From: Propionibacteriaceae bacterium
GTDB lineage: Bacteria; Actinomycetota; Actinomycetes; Propionibacteriales; Propionibacteriaceae
Direction of reading: 5' to 3'
Assembly: GCA_030532825.1 (NCBI GenBank)
Contig: JAUNKK010000004.1
Location: 23,556 to 87,555 of the forward strand
Length of the DNA stretch: 64,000 nucleotides
A model generated the notes under the pieces. That model was not told the DNA's origin. It saw only the letters and a program-made list of their open reading frames with translations, and ran no database searches. The position numbers were made by a program, and so were the translations under genes. Positions 49,601 through 59,848 of this stretch are shown piece after piece (the stretch's first letter is position 1; the number at the start of each line of letters is the position of its first letter).

Positions 49601-50853
49601 ATTGCGATCCGGAGGTGCTGGAGCGGCTCCGGGCACGTTGCCTGGCCGCGGCCCGGGCTTCCCTCGCGCCGGTCGAGGGCATCGCCTACACCCGGTTCCT
49701 TCTGAATCGCCACGCGATCACTCATCCCCCGCGGTCCTCTCCGGGCGAGGTGCTGCTGGCGCTACAGCGGCTGGCCGGAGCGGTGCTACCCGCCAGTCTG
49801 TGGGAGTCGCACGTGCTGCCGACGCGGGTGGCCGGGTATCAGCCGTCGCACCTGGACCAACTGCTGGCCGAAGGCGAGGCGTTGATTCGGCTCCGCGGCG
49901 AGGGCACCGACCCACCGCTAGCGATCGTCGCTGCCGAGGATCTCGACTTGGTGCCGCCCGCATCGGAGAGCGACGAGGCATCCCGCCAGTTTGCAGCTGA
50001 GTTAGGTGATGGCCTGGTGCCCGTGACGCGGGCCGAAGAACTGTGGCGAGCGGCAGCAACTGGCCTGGTGGCCCCGGCCGGCATGATCTCGGTGAGGGCC
50101 AAGCTGGCCGGGGCGGTGATCACGCGGCACGCACCCCAACCGCGCCCACGCTCGCGCCGTGTGCGGCTGGCTCGGCCACGTCCCGTGCTGCCGTCTGCCC
50201 TGCCGGGCCGCTGGTATGCGGTCACCGAGGAACCCGGCGATCCGACCTCCAACCGGATAGCCCAGTTGTCCGGTTGGCTGGAACGATACGGCGTCGTCAC
50301 GCGCCAGGTAGCCTCCGATGCGGTGGGCGGGTTCTCGTCGGCCTATCGCCTGCTGCGTGAGTTCGAAGATCGGGGTGCGGTGTGCCGTGGGGTGCTCGTG
50401 GCGGGGCTGGGAGCGGCGCAGTTCGCCGCCCCCGAAACCATTGAGACCCTGCGTGAGTTTCGTGACCCTGGTAATGCGCAAGCCGTGCTGTTGGCGGCAG
50501 CTGACCCAGCCAATCCGTTCGGACATGTCCTGCCGTGGCCAGAGCACCCCGCGGGCAGGCCGTCACGCGCCGCGGGATCGCTGGTGGTGATCGCTGACGG
50601 CGCCTGCCTGGCCTATCTCAGCCGTGGCGGACGGAGCCTGGTCCTGTTCGATACCGACTCGCCGGAGTTCGCGGCGCGCCAAGTGCTGCAGGTGCTGGCT
50701 GACGCGGTAACGGTGGGCAGGATGAGCCGTTTTCGGATTGAGGAAATCGACGGCAAGCGCGCCGACACTCACCAGCTGGCCCAGGTGTTGCGTGCTGCCG
50801 GGGCGAAGCGTCACCCGCAAGGGCTCGTGGTGGAGCCCGCTATCCCTGGTTGA
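46603..50853 (+). CDS. lhr: Lhr-type large helicase
   Basis: A 1,416-residue superfamily 2 DNA helicase of the Lhr type, an ATP-dependent 3'-5' translocase involved in DNA repair in mycobacteria. It has Q-like motif TTAVQQQAWDAI, Walker A VAPTGSGKTLAAF, motif II VIVDEIHAV, SAT motif ALSATVRP, and domain 2 motifs TSSLELGIDMGAVDQV and QRIGRAGHQ (motif VI). These are followed by the Lhr winged helix and the long C-terminal domain. The start is TTG (46603-46605), overlapping the gnd stop by four bases; the helicase core begins 15 residues later as expected. The 3' end overlaps the convergent thioesterase gene by 14 bases. Confidence 0.95.
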   Translation: MTGFSPPTQHWFDETFPATTAVQQQAWDAIRSGEHVLVVAPTGSGKTLAAFLQALDGLLTRPGQARGTRVVYVSPLKALGVDVERNLQVPLAGIRAQAARLGVDVADVTVGVRSGDTTASDRARLRRNPPDVLITTPESLYLMLTSSARETLREVEVVIVDEIHAVANSKRGTHLALSLERLDLLVGRDVQRIALSATVRPVTKVAHFLGGDRSVVTVHPDTPKRWDVAVVTPPLTDPWPHIERDVLDRILAARATLIFTNARRVAERLTARLNELWVEDGGQGEIARPHHGSVSKQLRTEIEEALKHGELKAVVATSSLELGIDMGAVDQVLQIGTPMSASSALQRIGRAGHQVGASSVGRIYTLHRGELAGAAVTTGDLLAGQIEELRIPTGALDVLAQQTVAAVAAAGEAGLPEQTWLAAVRRSYPYAHLDDAAFGAILQLLLGAYPSADFAELRARLERRDGRLHALPGAVRVAVTSGGTIPDRGLYGVFLAEGDGPGRRVGELDEEMVHETRVGETFALGATSWTVVGITRDQVLVIPAPGQPGKLPFWVGEEQSRPAELGRRIGALVRQLGEASGAAETPWLDERSRVELTAFIAEQQQATGVLPDDRTIVVERFRDELGDWRIVVHSALGRAVLAPWAVAVAALIEQRSGVDARPVAADDGLVLRLPDGELPGLVAEFLRITPDQAEQLVTNHVGSTSMFAARFRECAARSLLLPRRHGRRMPLWQQRHRAAQLLQAARGHPNFPVTLEAVRECLQDYWDLPGLLDVLRQIRTGQIRLVDVVRPGPSPFAASLLFHYAGSFMYEGDLPIAERRAAALALDPAVLARVLGDLDLSTMLDPAVMAELLAELQFTAPRLRADTPQALAELPRRLGPLTREQLAARSTVGLPDPLPDSLSEVRIGGQQRIAATADLGLLRDALGVVVPDGVVSETGGRDPLVQLIARFARTHTPFAARDLAAALGLAEAVAARILDDEVAAGRLIQGTFTGMATAEYCDPEVLERLRARCLAAARASLAPVEGIAYTRFLLNRHAITHPPRSSPGEVLLALQRLAGAVLPASLWESHVLPTRVAGYQPSHLDQLLAEGEALIRLRGEGTDPPLAIVAAEDLDLVPPASESDEASRQFAAELGDGLVPVTRAEELWRAAATGLVAPAGMISVRAKLAGAVITRHAPQPRPRSRRVRLARPRPVLPSALPGRWYAVTEEPGDPTSNRIAQLSGWLERYGVVTRQVASDAVGGFSSAYRLLREFEDRGAVCRGVLVAGLGAAQFAAPETIETLREFRDPGNAQAVLLAAADPANPFGHVLPWPEHPAGRPSRAAGSLVVIADGACLAYLSRGGRSLVLFDTDSPEFAARQVLQVLADAVTVGRMSRFRIEEIDGKRADTHQLAQVLRAAGAKRHPQGLVVEPAIPG

Positions 50854-51694
50854 CCAACCGCTCCGCCAGGGCGGCGCGGGGCCCGCTGGGTAATGCTGTC
50901 GGGGTCATCTTCTGGTCAGCGGCCACGAGGATGGTGCGGCCGCGCGCGAAGGTGGTGCCGTCGTTGGGGTTGAAGATCTCGGATCCTAGCGTGACCGAGG
51001 TACGTCCCAGCGCAACCGGGGCGGTGCGCACCGCGTAGGGCGCGACCCGGTAGGGGATCTGGTTGATGTAGTCCACGTCTTGCCGCACGATCAGCCAGTT
51101 CAGCGTCGCCCCCGCCACGCCGGAGCGGGCCATGCCGGGATGCCAGGAGGTGGTGGCAGTGATGCGGGCTTGCATCAAGTAGTCGAAGACCTTGACGTTG
51201 TTCACGTGGCCGTAGGAGTCGAGATCGGACCAGCGGACCGGGCAGGGCGTGACCGTCCCGTAGCGCTCCAGGCTAGGGGTTTTCAGGTCCCGGAGCGGCT
51301 CGACTTGTATCGCGTGCGAGGCGAGCCACTCGCGATCCGCCAGGCCGAGACGCGTGGGGCGCTGGGCCTCGAAATCAAACGGACACAGGACAGTCCGGGC
51401 CCGAGCGACGCGCCCGGCATCCTGGAAGAGGGCGTAGGCCACCTCGAACCGGGCGCCGCCCAACTGCACGATGCCCAAGTCCGCCACGAGGCCCGCGTCG
51501 GAGTAGGTGATCGGCGCCTCATACTGCACTTGATGCCCGACCACCACCAGGCCAGAGTCCAGGAGGTCCGAGCACGGCCCAGCCCTGAAAAACGCGGCCC
51601 GGGCCTCCTGCAGATAGTCCGCGAACAGGGCATTGTTCACGTGACCTTGGGCGTCCAGGTCCGACCAGCGGAGCGGGATACCGACGCGGTACAC
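50840..51694 (-). CDS. Double-hotdog acyl-CoA thioesterase
   Basis: A 284-residue protein made of two 4HBT hotdog domains in tandem. Domain 1 has LRWSDLDAQGHVNNALFADYL and domain 2 has VRWSDLDSYGHVNNVKVFDYLM; both keep the catalytic Asp and the GHVNN motif. Such proteins hydrolyse acyl-CoA esters. It starts with GTG 51694, one base after the stop of the acyl-CoA synthetase, behind a good GAGG site. The operon therefore both makes and hydrolyses acyl-CoA. No signal peptide. A frame extension to 51736 would overlap the synthetase. Confidence 0.88.
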   Translation of the reverse strand: MYRVGIPLRWSDLDAQGHVNNALFADYLQEARAAFFRAGPCSDLLDSGLVVVGHQVQYEAPITYSDAGLVADLGIVQLGGARFEVAYALFQDAGRVARARTVLCPFDFEAQRPTRLGLADREWLASHAIQVEPLRDLKTPSLERYGTVTPCPVRWSDLDSYGHVNNVKVFDYLMQARITATTSWHPGMARSGVAGATLNWLIVRQDVDYINQIPYRVAPYAVRTAPVALGRTSVTLGSEIFNPNDGTTFARGRTILVAADQKMTPTALPSGPRAALAERLVNQG

Positions 51695-51695
51695 G

Positions 51696-53528
51696 TCAGT
51701 CCTCGGCGTCGTAAAGGGAGGCCACCACGTCGGCATAACGCTGGGTGACGGCGGCCCGCCGGATCTTCATGTTGGGAGTCACGCCGTCATTGTCGACCGT
51801 CAGTTCGTGATCCAGGATCGCGAACCGCTTCACGGTCTCCCATCGCTCCAAACGGCCGTTGGCCTTGGCCATCTGCTTTTCGATGGAAGCCCGGATCTCC
51901 GGACGCTGGGTGAGCTCCGCATAGCTCAGATGGCCGAGCTGGCGCTTGTCCGCCCACTTCTGCAGCAGCGCCGGGTCGAGCACCAGCAGCGCAGAACAGT
52001 ACTTTCGCCCATCTCCGACGGCGACGGCCTGCGAAACGTAGGGGATGTTGGCGGTGATGGCCCCCTCTACCTTCTGTGGCGCGATGTACTTGCCGCCCGA
52101 GGTCTTGAACAGGTCTTTCTTCCGGTCAGTGATGGTGAGGTTGCCCTGGTCGTCGAAGACCCCGAGGTCCCCGGTGTGATACCAGCCGTCTTCCTGGATG
52201 GCCTCGGCGGTCTGCTCGGGCAGGTTGTGGTAGCCGGGGGTGATGATCGGGCCTCGAAGCAGCACCTCGCCGTCGTCGGCCAGCTTCGTTTCGATGCCGG
52301 GCAGGACCTTGCCGACCGAGCCAAGGCATGGCTCGCCCGGCACGTTCAAGAAGGCGATAGCGGAGGTCTCGGTCGAACCGTATCCCTCGACGATCAGCAG
52401 ACCGGCCGAGTAGAACCACTCCTGGACTTGGGGTGACAGCTTCGCTGAACCTGAGATCATGAACTTGATCCGCCCCCCGAGTCTTGCCTTCAGCTTGGAG
52501 AACACCAGGGCATCGGCGATGCGGTATTGGAAGGCGAGCCGCCCGGGAAGGGGCTTATCCGCGAGGCGGTAGCTCCGTGACGCCCGCCCGACCGCGAAAG
52601 CCCAGCGGGCGATCCGGGCCTTGAAGCCAGTAGCGCCCGTCATGACGGCGCCACGCACCTTCTCGAAGATCCGCGGGGCCCCGCACATAAACGTCGGCTT
52701 AACCTCACCCAGCCCGTCCACGATCCGGTCGATGCGGCCATCAACGGCAGAGGCGAACCCGTAGGCCAGCTGGCAGGCAATCAGCGCCTTCCCGAACACG
52801 TGGCTCAGCGGAAGCCACAGGTACTGCAGGTCAGTGTGGTCGATGATCTTCCAATACTCGGTACCAGCCCCCTCATAGACCCAGGAGGCGTGGTTCAGGC
52901 GCACGCCCTTCGGCTGCCCGGTGGTCCCCGAGGTATAGATGAGCGTGGATAGGGTGTTGTGGTCGGTGGTGGCGATGGTCGCATCGACGACGCTGGGGTC
53001 TTGGTCCAGCAACTCGGCACCGAGACGTTGCAGTTGCTCGTAGGAGATGACGCGCTCGTTCAACTCGACATCCGCCGCGTCGATGACCACGACCGTGTGG
53101 ATGGCTTCACGCAGCACCGCGCTAGACTGAACCTTCTCCAGCTGGGTGGCGTTCTCCACCACGACGATGACGCTCTGCGAGTCGGTCAGGATGAACTCGA
53201 CGTCCCCAACAGCAGTATTGGGATAAACCGTGGTTGTTGCCCCGGCCGCGCACGCGACTCCGAGGTCGATGAGAATCCACTCGAGGCGCGTCGAGCTGAT
53301 GATCCCGACGCGCTGCTCGCGTCTCAGCCCCCGGGCGAGGAACCCAGCAGCGAGCTGGTCCACCAGCACCCGCGATTCCGCCCAAGTGAGCCTTGACCAG
53401 TGGTTTGGCCCCTCCGGAGCACGATCCGGGTCTAGGAAGGCCAACGCGTCTGGGGTCTTCGCCACCCGGTTGCGGAACATGTCACCAACCGAGTTGGCGA
53501 AACTGAGTATTTCTTCCTGAAGACTCAT
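51696..53528 (-). CDS. Long-chain acyl-CoA synthetase (FadD15 type)
   Basis: A 610-residue AMP-forming ligase that activates fatty acids with ATP and CoA. It has the P-loop motif LIYTSGTTGQPKGVRLNH, the A4/A5 region FMISGSAKLSPQVQEWFYSAG and VEGYGSTET, adenylate-binding WYHTGDLGVFDDQGNLTITDRKKD and the terminal lysine-containing TVDNDGVTPNMKIRR. This is the mycobacterial FadD15-like branch. ATG 53528 follows AAGGAG at good spacing. It is divergent from the marR gene, so MarR may control it (inference). Possibly associated with the membrane, although no helix is predicted. Confidence 0.94.
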   Translation of the reverse strand: MSLQEEILSFANSVGDMFRNRVAKTPDALAFLDPDRAPEGPNHWSRLTWAESRVLVDQLAAGFLARGLRREQRVGIISSTRLEWILIDLGVACAAGATTTVYPNTAVGDVEFILTDSQSVIVVVENATQLEKVQSSAVLREAIHTVVVIDAADVELNERVISYEQLQRLGAELLDQDPSVVDATIATTDHNTLSTLIYTSGTTGQPKGVRLNHASWVYEGAGTEYWKIIDHTDLQYLWLPLSHVFGKALIACQLAYGFASAVDGRIDRIVDGLGEVKPTFMCGAPRIFEKVRGAVMTGATGFKARIARWAFAVGRASRSYRLADKPLPGRLAFQYRIADALVFSKLKARLGGRIKFMISGSAKLSPQVQEWFYSAGLLIVEGYGSTETSAIAFLNVPGEPCLGSVGKVLPGIETKLADDGEVLLRGPIITPGYHNLPEQTAEAIQEDGWYHTGDLGVFDDQGNLTITDRKKDLFKTSGGKYIAPQKVEGAITANIPYVSQAVAVGDGRKYCSALLVLDPALLQKWADKRQLGHLSYAELTQRPEIRASIEKQMAKANGRLERWETVKRFAILDHELTVDNDGVTPNMKIRRAAVTQRYADVVASLYDAED

Positions 53529-53625
53529 CGGAACTCCTTGCGAGATTGCCGCCGAGCCTATACCGAAACCTGCGTGAGCGTTCCGGATCGACCCATGTGA
53601 CAAACAATATGGTTAGGATTGCTCA

Positions 53626-54090
53626 GTGACTGGGGTGCAGTGGCTAGACGACGATCAGCAGCGAATCTGGCGTGCTTGGCTGCGCGCCACCCATCGCGTT
53701 CAGAGCTATCTTGACGCGGACCTCAGACGCGAGGGGCTGGATCTAGCGGAGTACGAGATCCTCGTCACGCTCTCGGAAGCCCCAGAGCAGCAACTGCGGA
53801 TGAGCGAATTGGCCCATGCGGTGAGCCAGTCGCGTTCCCGCCTAACGCACACCATCAAGCGTCTAGAGGCACGCGGCCACGCGGAGCGGATCAACTGCGC
53901 GGACGACGGCCGTGGGGTGCTGGCGGCTCTCACCCCCGCGGGCGTGGCCTTTCTGGAGGATGTGGCGCCCGGACATGTGTCGGCGGTCCGTCGGATCATC
54001 ATCGACGTTGTAGAGCCATCGGACCTGGAAACGCTGGGGCGGGCGTGCGAAGCCATCCTCAACGTCCCGGACTACGATGGGGGTTCGTGA
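53626..54090 (+). CDS. MarR-family transcriptional regulator
   Basis: A 154-residue winged-helix repressor: LAEYEILVTLSEAPEQQLRMSELAHAV, recognition helix SQSRSRLTHTIKRLEARGHAERI, wing CADDGRGVLAALTPAG, and the C-terminal dimerisation helix. MarR proteins usually bind small phenolic or lipid-like ligands. It is divergent from the acyl-CoA synthetase and overlaps the following oxidoreductase gene by four bases (GTGA). A half-site pair CAAT...ATTG lies in the 97-base promoter gap around 53609-53620. Confidence 0.92.
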   Translation: MTGVQWLDDDQQRIWRAWLRATHRVQSYLDADLRREGLDLAEYEILVTLSEAPEQQLRMSELAHAVSQSRSRLTHTIKRLEARGHAERINCADDGRGVLAALTPAGVAFLEDVAPGHVSAVRRIIIDVVEPSDLETLGRACEAILNVPDYDGGS

Positions 54091-56903
54091 ATCCCGTCGA
54101 CCACCTGCGTCATCGGCTCGGTGAACTCAGCTATCTCATCGACGATTCGACCCTGAGCCGAGGGCTGTATTCGTCGGACGCCTCCCTATACCGGGTCCCC
54201 CCGCAGGCCGTGGCCCGGCCTGAAACCCGAGATCAGTTGACCACGCTCGTGAAGGCAGCCTTGTCCTGTCGGCTACCCGTGACTGTGCGGGGTGCCGGCA
54301 CCTCCTGCGCTGGCAACGCCGTCGGGGAAGGCCTAGTCATTGACGTCGCACGGCATCTGAACCGCATCCACAGCATTGATCCCGAAGCCCGAACCGCCAT
54401 CGTCGACCCAGGTGTGGTGCAGGAGGCGCTACAACAAGCCGCAGCGCCCTACGGGTTGCGGCTTGGTCCCGACCCATCCACCTCGTCACGCTGCACCGTC
54501 GGCGGCATGATCGGCAACAACGCCTGCGGGCCGCGGGCGCTGGGTTATGGCCGCATGGCCGACAATGTCGTCGAACTGGAGATCATCGACGGTCGCGGCG
54601 AACAGCGCACACTGGGGCGTGACGACTTTCCGCAACTCCGCGAGCTGGTGATGGCCAACCTGGGGGTGATACGTACCGAGTTCGGCCGGTTCTCACGGCA
54701 GGTCTCGGGCTATTCGCTGGAGCATCTGCTTCCCGAGCAGGGCTTCAACGTGGCGAAGTTCTTTGCCGGCACGGAGGGGACCCTCGGCATCATCACCCGC
54801 GCAACCGTGCGGCTGGCACCCGACCCGGCCCACCGCCTCATGGTGGCGCTCGGCTATCCGTCCATGGACCGCGCCGGCGACGACATCTCCCGGCTGCTGC
54901 GGTTCCGCCCCACCGCCTGCGAAGGGCTCGATAAACGCATCGTTGATGTCGTGATCCGCAAACGGGGCGCTGGCGCCGTCGGGGAACTGCCCGCCGGCGA
55001 GGGCTGGATGTTCGTCGAGCTGGCTGGCGATGATCCGGTGGCGGTTCGGGGCCGAGCGGAGGCGTTGCTTGCCGAAGCCGAGACCGATGCCGGTTGGATC
55101 GTCGAGGACGCCGCGCAGGCAGCATCGCTGTGGCGGCTGCGAGCCGACGGCGCCGGGCTGGCAGGAGTATCCCTGGATAAGCCCGCTTACGGCAGTTGGG
55201 AAGACGCCGCGGTGCCACCCGGGCGGCTGGGCGATTACCTGCGCGACTTTGAGGCGCTGCTGAGCAGGCACGGTCTCCATTCTCTGCCCTACGGGCATTT
55301 CGGCGACGGCTGCGTCCACGCGCGCATCGACTTCCCATTCGAGGCCGCCGACGGCCAGGCCCGGTATCGGGCGTTCATGCTGGATGCCGCCGACATGGTT
55401 GCCTCCCACGGTGGCTCCATGTCCGGGGAACACGGGGACGGGCGGGCCCGCTCCGAGCTGCTGCCCAGGATGTACTCCCCCGAGGCGCTGCGCCTATTCG
55501 GTGCCGTAAAACACCTCTTCGATCCCGAAAACCTGTTCAACCCTGGCGTTCTGGTGGACCCGGACCCTACGGATCACAACCTGCGCATGGTGGCGGTCAC
55601 CCGCTCCCCCCTCAATTTGGAGGACCCGGAGTTTGTGCAGCAGGTGCATCAGTGCTCCGGGGTTGGGAAATGCCTGGCGAACAACACCGTCGGCGGTGGG
55701 GTCATGTGTCCCAGCTACCAGGCCACGCGGGATGAGAAGGATGCCACGCGCGGCCGTGCCCGGGTCCTCCAGGAGATGGTCAACGGGTCGCTCATCACGG
55801 GCGGATGGCGCTCCCCCGAAGTAGCCAAGGCCCTTGACCTTTGCCTGTCCTGTAAGGGCTGTTCCCGGGATTGCCCCACCGGCATCGACATGGCCGCTTA
55901 CAAGGCCCGCGTCACGCACGAGCGGCTTCGAGGGCGACTGCGCCCACGGAATCACTACTCGCTGGGCTGGCTGCCCCGCTGGGGCAGGCTCATCACGAAG
56001 GTCCCAGGGCTCGGGCCGCTCATCAACCTGGTGGGCGCCGCGCCTGGCTTGGGAGCGCTCTTGAAATGGGGCGCGGGGGTCGATGGCCGACGTCAGATCC
56101 CGCGCTTCGCTTCCCGTTCTGCGCGCCGCCGCACTCCTCTGCCCGCCGCGGGTTCCAAGGGTCCGGTGCTCGTGTGGGTGGATTCCTTCAGCGACTGCTT
56201 CGAGTCCCAGTCGTTCGCGGCGATGGTTCAGGTCTTGGCAGGGCTGGGCTACGAGCCACGCGCCCTCAACGAGAAGGCCTGCTGCGGCCTGACGTGGATC
56301 TCCACGGGCCAACTCGACGGGGCGCGCCGCCAGCTCGCCGCTGCGGCAGCCGTCCTCGCCCCGTATGCCGCCCACGGAATCCCGATCGTCGGTGTCGAGC
56401 CCAGCTGCACGAGCGTGTGGCGTTCGGACGCACCGGAGTTGCTGCCCGACAACGCGGATGTCGCCCAGTTGGACGGCGCCGTCCTGACCCTGGCGGAGTT
56501 CCTGGTCCGCGACCCGGATTTTCGCGTTCCGGATCTGAGCGGCCACACCATCCTCGCCCAGCCGCACTGCCACCATGCATCGGTGATTGGCTGGGAGACC
56601 GATCATCGACTGTTGCGGCAGACCGGGGCGGACGTGATTCGGGTCGGTGGGTGCTGCGGGCTGGCGGGTAACTTCGGCGTCGAGATCGGCCACCACGATG
56701 TGAGCGTCAAGGTCTTCGAGCACGATCTCGGCCCCGCCGTCTCGGCCCACCCCGATGCCATCGTCCTAGCCGACGGGTTCAGTTGCCAAACTCAACTGAA
56801 GGGTCTGGCGGGCCGTGCGTCGATGAGTCTCGCCGAGCTTCTCGCCACCCACCCAGTGACAGGAACGCCCGGCGAGCCGCTAGCGGGACAGCAGCGGGGC
56901 TAG
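54087..56903 (+). CDS. FAD-linked oxidase fused to an Fe-S/GlpC-type domain
   Basis: A 938-residue flavoprotein of the D-lactate/D-2-hydroxyacid dehydrogenase (Dld/YdiJ-like) group. The FAD_binding_4 domain (about 30-245) has [20 protein letters not shown] and [20 protein letters not shown]. The FAD-oxidase C domain spans about 250-500. The iron-sulfur part follows (CSGVGKC, then [19 protein letters not shown]). A CCG-type C-terminal module ([31 protein letters not shown]) ends it. It probably passes electrons from a 2-hydroxy acid to the quinone pool; the substrate is not readable. The GTG start is coupled to marR. The 3' end overlaps uvrA by 24 bases. Confidence 0.88.
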   Translation: MNPVDHLRHRLGELSYLIDDSTLSRGLYSSDASLYRVPPQAVARPETRDQLTTLVKAALSCRLPVTVRGAGTSCAGNAVGEGLVIDVARHLNRIHSIDPEARTAIVDPGVVQEALQQAAAPYGLRLGPDPSTSSRCTVGGMIGNNACGPRALGYGRMADNVVELEIIDGRGEQRTLGRDDFPQLRELVMANLGVIRTEFGRFSRQVSGYSLEHLLPEQGFNVAKFFAGTEGTLGIITRATVRLAPDPAHRLMVALGYPSMDRAGDDISRLLRFRPTACEGLDKRIVDVVIRKRGAGAVGELPAGEGWMFVELAGDDPVAVRGRAEALLAEAETDAGWIVEDAAQAASLWRLRADGAGLAGVSLDKPAYGSWEDAAVPPGRLGDYLRDFEALLSRHGLHSLPYGHFGDGCVHARIDFPFEAADGQARYRAFMLDAADMVASHGGSMSGEHGDGRARSELLPRMYSPEALRLFGAVKHLFDPENLFNPGVLVDPDPTDHNLRMVAVTRSPLNLEDPEFVQQVHQCSGVGKCLANNTVGGGVMCPSYQATRDEKDATRGRARVLQEMVNGSLITGGWRSPEVAKALDLCLSCKGCSRDCPTGIDMAAYKARVTHERLRGRLRPRNHYSLGWLPRWGRLITKVPGLGPLINLVGAAPGLGALLKWGAGVDGRRQIPRFASRSARRRTPLPAAGSKGPVLVWVDSFSDCFESQSFAAMVQVLAGLGYEPRALNEKACCGLTWISTGQLDGARRQLAAAAAVLAPYAAHGIPIVGVEPSCTSVWRSDAPELLPDNADVAQLDGAVLTLAEFLVRDPDFRVPDLSGHTILAQPHCHHASVIGWETDHRLLRQTGADVIRVGGCCGLAGNFGVEIGHHDVSVKVFEHDLGPAVSAHPDAIVLADGFSCQTQLKGLAGRASMSLAELLATHPVTGTPGEPLAGQQRG

Positions 56904-59735
56904 GAACTCGCCGGTGGCGGAGCCCGCCGCGGCAGCCACCTGCTCCGGGGTGCCGGTTGCCACCACCTCGCCGCCGCGCGACCCCCCGCCCGGCCCCATG
57001 TCGATGATCCAGTCCGCTGCCTTGATGACATCAAGGTTGTGCTCAATCACCACCACGGTGTTGCCCGCGTCCACTAGGCGGTGCAGGACCGCCAGGAGTT
57101 TGCGGATGTCCTCGAAGTGGAGGCCGGTGGTCGGCTCGTCGAGGACATAGAGGGTGCGACCCGTGGAGCGCTTCTGCAACTCAGCGGCGAGCTTTACCCG
57201 CTGGGCCTCACCCCCGGACAGCGTCGTGGCGGGCTGGCCGAGCCGGACGTAGCCAAGCCCCACTTCCTCAAGAGTCTTCAGGTGACGGGCGATAGCCGGG
57301 ATCGACTCGAAGAAGTGAACGCCCTCGCTGATGGACATCTCCAAAACCTCAGAGATCGACTTGCCTTTGTAGTGCACCTCCAGGGTCTCGCGGTTGTAGC
57401 GGGCGCCATGGCACACCTCACAGGGCACGTACACGTCCGGCAGAAAGTTCATCTCGATGCGGATGGTGCCATCGCCTGAGCAGTTCTCACAGCGCCCGCC
57501 CTTGACGTTGAAGGAGAACCGGCCCTGCTGATAGCCGCGGACCTTCGCCTCGGGCGTCGTGGCAAAAAGTTTGCGGATCTTGTCGAAGACACCGGTGTAG
57601 GTGGCCGGATTCGACCGCGGGGTGCGCCCGATGGGCGACTGGTCCACCTGGATGACCTTGTCCACGTGTTCGAGACCCCGCAACGCCTTGTGCCGCCCGG
57701 GCACGGCCTTGGCCCCATAGATCTGCTTGGCCGCGGCGGTGTAGAGGATCGAGTTGACCAACGACGACTTCCCGGAGCCGGAGACGCCGGTCACCGCAAT
57801 CAGTCTGCCCAGCGGGAACTCGACATCAACCCCCCGCAGGTTGTTCTCCGCGGCGCCGACGACCGTCACGGCTTTACCATTACCCGGGCGTCGCACCGCC
57901 GGGGTCTCGATGGTGAGTCGGCCGGACAGGTAGCGGCCCGTGATCGAGTCGTCGCTGGCCAGCAACCCGTCGACGGGGCCTGCGAAGACGACCTCGCCGC
58001 CCCACTCCCCCGCTCCGGGACCGATGTCCACCACCCAGTCAGCCGCCCGGACGGTGTCTTCGTCGTGCTCAACGACGATGAGCGTGTTGCCGAGGTCGCG
58101 TAGCCGGATCAGGGTGTCGATGAGCCGCAGGTTGTCGCGCTGGTGCAGACCGATGCTGGGCTCATCCAGCACGTAGAGGACCCCGACAAGACCCGAGCCG
58201 ATTTGGGTAGCCAGGCGGATCCGTTGCGCCTCGCCGCCCGATAGGGAGCCGGCGGCACGGGACAACGTCAGATAGTCCAGCCCCACGTCCAGCAAAAAGC
58301 GCAGCCGCTCGCGGATCTCCTTGACCACGCGCTTTGCGATGCGGGCCTCCCGTTCGTTGAGGTGGAGGGCATCAAGGTAGCCGTAGGCCTCCCCGATCGA
58401 CAACGACGCCACTTCGGCGATGTTCTTGTCGGCGACGGTCACGGCCAGCGTCTCGGGGCGCAGCCGGGAACCGCCGCACGCATGGCAGTGGATCTCTCGC
58501 ATGTATCCGCCCCAACGCTCCCGCCCCGCGTCGGTCTCGGCCTCCGCGTAGCGGCGCCGGATGAAGGGCACCAGCCCCTCATACTTCTGGGAGAACGAGC
58601 GCACCCGGCCGAAGCGGTTGCGGAAGGAAACGGTAACGGCCCCCGGGACCCCGCCCAGCAACAGCTTTCGGTGCTTGGCCGACAGGTCCTGCCAGGGGGT
58701 ACGCATGTCGAAGCCGTACTCGACGGCCAGCGCCTCCAGTACATGTTCGAAGTGCCCCTTGAGGTGCGGAGTATTCCAGGGGGCGATGGCGCCCTCCGCC
58801 AGGCTAAGGGTTTCGTTAGGGATCAGCAGCTCCGGGTCGGGCTCCAGCATGGTGCCCAAACCAGAGCATTCGGGGCAGGCCCCCCACGGGCCGTTGAAGG
58901 AGAACTGCCTCGGCTCCAGCTCATCAATGGCCACATCGTGTTCGTTGGGGCAACCGAGCTTTTCGGAGAACCGTTTCTGCCGCTCGGGATCGTCGGCGGG
59001 CAAATCCACCAGATCAATGCCCACCACCCCGTGAGCCAACTGCAGGGCCGCTTCCACGGACTCGGTGATGCGCTGCTTGGCGGCAGGTTTGACCACCACC
59101 CGGTCCACCACGACGTCGACGTCGTGTTTACGCTTTTTGTCGAGGGACGGCACCTCCGTCAGTGCATGCGTCTCGCCATCGACCCGGACCCGAGCGTAGC
59201 CGTCGGTCACCAGTTGCCGAAGCGTCTCTTGAAACTCCCCCTTGCGCCCGCGCACGATCGGGGCCAGCACCTGGAAGCGCGTGCCCTCCGGCATTGCCAA
59301 GAGCCGGTCAACGATCTGCTGGGGGGTCTGTTTGCCGATAGCGGCACCACACTCAGGGCAGTGCGGGATGCCGATTCGCGCGAACAGCAAGCGAAGGTAG
59401 TCATAGACCTCGGTGATCGTGCCCACAGTGGAACGCGGGTTACGAGAAGTGGACTTCTGGTCGATGGACACCGCGGGCGACAGCCCCTCGATGAAGTCAC
59501 AATCGGGTTTATCCATCTGCCCCAGGAACTGGCGCGCATATGCCGAGAGCGACTCAACGTAGCGACGCTGCCCTTCCGCGAAGATGGTGTCAAAGGCCAG
59601 CGACGATTTCCCTGATCCGCTCAGCCCAGTGAAGACGATCAGGGAATCCCGCGGCAGATCCAGGGAGATGTTCTTCAGGTTGTGGACGCGAGCACCGCGC
59701 ACGAGCAGGCCACGTTGAGCAGGTCGAGCAGTCAC
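56880..59735 (-). CDS. uvrA: Excinuclease ABC subunit UvrA
   Basis: Damage-sensing ATPase of nucleotide excision repair. The 951-residue protein has two ABC modules: Walker [17 protein letters not shown] near 36-51 and [14 protein letters not shown] near 640, signature [12 protein letters not shown] and [12 protein letters not shown], and two zinc-finger cysteine sets (CPEC, CHAC, CENC, CEVC). The start is GTG 59735. No mycobacterial-type SOS box is obvious upstream. It is convergent with the oxidoreductase gene, overlapping by 24 bases, and is about 3 kb from uvrB on the other strand. Confidence 0.98.
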   Translation of the reverse strand: MTARPAQRGLLVRGARVHNLKNISLDLPRDSLIVFTGLSGSGKSSLAFDTIFAEGQRRYVESLSAYARQFLGQMDKPDCDFIEGLSPAVSIDQKSTSRNPRSTVGTITEVYDYLRLLFARIGIPHCPECGAAIGKQTPQQIVDRLLAMPEGTRFQVLAPIVRGRKGEFQETLRQLVTDGYARVRVDGETHALTEVPSLDKKRKHDVDVVVDRVVVKPAAKQRITESVEAALQLAHGVVGIDLVDLPADDPERQKRFSEKLGCPNEHDVAIDELEPRQFSFNGPWGACPECSGLGTMLEPDPELLIPNETLSLAEGAIAPWNTPHLKGHFEHVLEALAVEYGFDMRTPWQDLSAKHRKLLLGGVPGAVTVSFRNRFGRVRSFSQKYEGLVPFIRRRYAEAETDAGRERWGGYMREIHCHACGGSRLRPETLAVTVADKNIAEVASLSIGEAYGYLDALHLNEREARIAKRVVKEIRERLRFLLDVGLDYLTLSRAAGSLSGGEAQRIRLATQIGSGLVGVLYVLDEPSIGLHQRDNLRLIDTLIRLRDLGNTLIVVEHDEDTVRAADWVVDIGPGAGEWGGEVVFAGPVDGLLASDDSITGRYLSGRLTIETPAVRRPGNGKAVTVVGAAENNLRGVDVEFPLGRLIAVTGVSGSGKSSLVNSILYTAAAKQIYGAKAVPGRHKALRGLEHVDKVIQVDQSPIGRTPRSNPATYTGVFDKIRKLFATTPEAKVRGYQQGRFSFNVKGGRCENCSGDGTIRIEMNFLPDVYVPCEVCHGARYNRETLEVHYKGKSISEVLEMSISEGVHFFESIPAIARHLKTLEEVGLGYVRLGQPATTLSGGEAQRVKLAAELQKRSTGRTLYVLDEPTTGLHFEDIRKLLAVLHRLVDAGNTVVVIEHNLDVIKAADWIIDMGPGGGSRGGEVVATGTPEQVAAAAGSATGEFLAPLLSR

Positions 59736-59848
59736 GAGAACCCATAGTATGCGAACAGATCAACGAAAACGCGGGGAAAACGCGGAGGCTGGTCCCTGGC
59801 CACCTCCCCACCTGCCGACGGCCTGGCGGCTCCTGGTAGGTTGGCGAC

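Noticed and set aside
55494..56750. A 418-codon minus-strand frame opposite the FAD/Fe-S oxidoreductase
   Set aside because: Antisense shadow; the sense strand carries complete Fe-S and CCG motifs.
59736..59848. An SOS box at the uvrA promoter
   Set aside because: GCGAACAGATCAACG has one good half-site but the other half does not match GTTCG, so no LexA site is claimed.
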